From Staphylococcus lugdunensis (lineage in GTDB: Bacteria > Bacillota > Bacilli > Staphylococcales > Staphylococcaceae): a stretch of 64,000 nucleotides of DNA. Location of the stretch: positions 983,584-1,047,583 of the forward strand of contig NZ_PPPV01000012.1 in assembly GCF_002901705.1 (NCBI RefSeq), in the 5' to 3' direction. Shown here in pieces: positions 62,313 through 64,000 of this stretch; positions within the stretch are counted from its first letter, which is position 1, and each line of letters starts with the position of its first letter. The notes below the pieces were generated by a model. That model did no database searches, was not told the origin of the DNA, and saw only the letters and a list, made by a program, of their open reading frames with translations. The position numbers and the translations under genes are program-made.

Positions 62313-63542
62313 ATGAAAGCACAAATTATTGATAGATTAACAAGATATGTCAAAATAGATACACAATCAGATCCAAACTCACAAACTACACCCTCTACAG
62401 CTAAACAATGGGATTTATTAAATCTTTTACAAAGAGAGCTTGATGCTTTAGGTCTAGCAACTGAACTCGACGATAACGGTTATCTTTTCGCTACTATCGA
62501 GAGTAACATTGCGCATGATGTGCCTACAGTTGGCTTCTTGGCCCATGTAGATACATCTCCTGATTTTAATGCCAGTCATGTCAAACCTCAAATTATCTCG
62601 TCATTTGATGGTCAATCGATTAAATTAGGCCAAACATCTCGAGTGCTTGATCCAGAGGTATTTCCTGAATTACAAGGCTTAGAAGGACACACATTGATGA
62701 TTACTGATGGCACATCATTACTTGGGGCTGATGATAAAGCCGGTGTGGTTGAAATCATGGAAGCTGTAACATATTTAGTAGACCATCCTGAAATTAAGCA
62801 TGGCCGTATTCGTATCGCTTTTACTCCTGATGAAGAAATTGGTAAAGGCCCTCACCATTTTGATGTTGCACGCTTTAATGCTGATTTTGCATATACAATG
62901 GATGGCAGTCAATATGGCGAGTTGCAATTTGAAAGTTTTAATGCAGCGGAAGCAACGATTACCTGCCATGGCGTAAATGTTCACCCTGGTTCTGCAAAAA
63001 ATGTCATGGTTAATGCGATTTTGCTCGGCCAACAATTTAATAGCTTATTGCCTCCTCAAGAGGTGCCAGAACGGACAGAAAATTACGAAGGTTTTTACCA
63101 TTTAATGCATTTTAATGGCAATGTAGAAAAAGCAACCCTTCAGTATATTATTCGTGATCATGATCGCAAAAACTTTGAATTACGCAAGAAGAAATTACTT
63201 GAAATTCGAGATAATATAAATGCGCATTATGAAGATTTCCCAGTCAAAGTAGATATCGAAGATCAGTATTACAATATGGCAGAAAAAATTAAACCTTTAC
63301 CTCATGTGATTGATATTCCTAAAAAAGTGTTTAGTGATTTAGGAATAACGCCAAACACTGCTCCTATTCGTGGTGGTACAGACGGTTCACAATTATCATT
63401 TATGGGCCTTCCAACACCTAATATCTTCACTGGATGCGGTAATTTCCATGGTCCATTTGAGTTTGCATCTATAGACGTTATGGAAAAAGCAGTACAAGTA
63501 GTGTTAGGCATAGTCGAAGAAGTCACACATTATAACAAATAA
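62313..63542 (+). CDS. pepT: Peptidase T (tripeptide aminopeptidase)
   Basis: A 409-aa zinc M20B peptidase that removes the N-terminal residue of tripeptides. Metal and catalytic residues: His78 and Asp80 ([11 protein letters not shown]), Asp140 (LLGADDKAG), Glu174-Glu175 (TPDEEIGKG), Asp197 ([11 protein letters not shown]) and the late His in [10 protein letters not shown]. Start ATG follows AAGGGGTTGAATAACG. It ends the ThrE-PepT run. Confidence 0.97.
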   Translation: MKAQIIDRLTRYVKIDTQSDPNSQTTPSTAKQWDLLNLLQRELDALGLATELDDNGYLFATIESNIAHDVPTVGFLAHVDTSPDFNASHVKPQIISSFDGQSIKLGQTSRVLDPEVFPELQGLEGHTLMITDGTSLLGADDKAGVVEIMEAVTYLVDHPEIKHGRIRIAFTPDEEIGKGPHHFDVARFNADFAYTMDGSQYGELQFESFNAAEATITCHGVNVHPGSAKNVMVNAILLGQQFNSLLPPQEVPERTENYEGFYHLMHFNGNVEKATLQYIIRDHDRKNFELRKKKLLEIRDNINAHYEDFPVKVDIEDQYYNMAEKIKPLPHVIDIPKKVFSDLGITPNTAPIRGGTDGSQLSFMGLPTPNIFTGCGNFHGPFEFASIDVMEKAVQVVLGIVEEVTHYNK

Positions 63543-63589
63543 TACGTGCTAACAAAATTGCAATTATAAGAAAATCGAATCCGGGACAT

Positions 63590-63637
63590 CATTATGTTTT
63601 AGGCTATGAACGATATACTGGCAGTAATTGACAGGAA
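63590..63637 (-). repeat. Truncated copy of the dispersed element, copy 9
   Basis: On the minus strand only the distal half remains: CCTGTCAATTACTGCCAGTA, TATCGTTCATAGCCTAAAAC, ATAATGATGTCCCGG. The junction lies at the AGTCAAC-equivalent boundary, where unrelated AAGGCCTGGGCC begins. Lies 48 bp after pepT. Confidence 0.75.
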
Positions 63638-63669
63638 GGCCTGGGCCATTAAGTTCTTAAGCAATGTAA

Positions 63670-63713
63670 AAAAGACCATTTCTATTAAAATTATTTGATA
63701 GAAATGGTCTTTT
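63670..63713. terminator. Terminator hairpin after pepT
   Basis: AAAAGACCATTTCTAT-type arms (AAAGACCATTTCTAT and ATAGAAATGGTCTTT) pair around an AT-rich loop, followed by a T-run. Confidence 0.7.
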
Positions 63714-64000
63714 CGCTTATGTATTAGATAATATACAGCTTGTTATCATTTTTGGATGATATGATGTTGCACCACGATGATGATTGAACTCATTATCTGG
63801 GATTGTTTATACATATCGAGAAATATTATTTGTAGGAATAAGAATTGAAGTTTCCATTGGTAGTGTATAGTGTAAGTTGAGTCATGTTATAATCTTTATA
63901 GATAAGGCACCTCGTTCATTTAGTTTAGTAAAGTTTATTAAATGACACGAAAGTGCCTTATTTTTAAAGCATTTAAAGGTAAAATTACATGTTAATACGC
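63714..64000. other. Window end: intergenic with a second terminator
   Basis: No gene is seen. At 63904-63965 ATAAGGCAC and GTGCCTTAT arms with inner pairing form another terminator-like hairpin followed by TTTTT. Confidence 0.5.

Overview
The window is chromosomal DNA from a staphylococcus close to, but not inside, typical Staphylococcus aureus. It is AT-rich and Gram-positive, with strong AGGAGG-type ribosome binding sites. The tmRNA encodes the tag GKSNNNFAVAA. The housekeeping order pepT / gdpS / tagO / fakB1 / comFA-comFC / hpf / secA / prfB / uvrBA / hprK-lgt / trxB / rapZ-yvcK-whiA / clpP / gapR-gapA-pgk-tpiA-gpmI-eno / secG / est / rnr / smpB / ssrA is the one I know from S. aureus, read here in the opposite direction. 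From memory, proteins such as Eno, UvrB and TagO differ from S. aureus at many positions, which suggests a sister species of the S. aureus complex; S. simiae is one possibility. I cannot name the species without a search.

Region by region: positions 1-9.5 kb hold accessory and surface functions: a poly-gamma-glutamate hydrolase-like protein, DoxX, FosB (fosfomycin resistance), YjdF behind a likely yjdF riboswitch, a LOG-family phosphoribohydrolase, two lipoproteins, a secreted purple-acid-phosphatase-like enzyme and a CDF metal exporter. Positions 9.5-16 kb are a very AT-rich, decayed accessory region abutting the 3' end of tmRNA. It carries an MFS exporter, a MarR regulator overlapping a catalytically altered rhodanese, a YagU-like protein, a frameshifted DUF1433 gene, degenerate fragments and an internally deleted phage/island integrase. 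From 16.1 to 63.5 kb the window is core genome: trans-translation and RNase R; glycolysis (GapR regulon); ClpP; a tRNA-Arg and a probable RsaH small RNA; the rapZ-yvcK-whiA operon; thioredoxin reductase; HPr kinase and lipoprotein acyl transfer; SOS-linked uvrBA; cell-wall hydrolases; RF2 with its programmed frameshift; SecA; HPF; competence genes; fatty-acid-binding FakB1; TagO; GdpS; a split ThrE exporter; and PepT.

Several regulatory sites are legible: a CggR/GapR operator, a CtsR box at clpP, a LexA-like box at uvrB, a WalR box at the LysM-CHAP gene, and a perfect palindrome in the promoter of the marR gene.

The main points of interest are: (i) a dispersed family of roughly 150-bp double-hairpin intergenic elements, seven near-complete and two truncated copies in 64 kb, mostly at gene 3' ends; (ii) comFA interrupted by one in-frame TGA inside its N-terminal zinc finger; (iii) the MarR/rhodanese unit with Asp in place of the catalytic Cys, two tandem palindromes and flanking diverged direct repeats; (iv) the eroded integrative-element scar at tmRNA, with no clfA-type adhesin gene visible beside it. 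I found no CRISPR array, no intact insertion sequence, no rRNA and no complete prophage.
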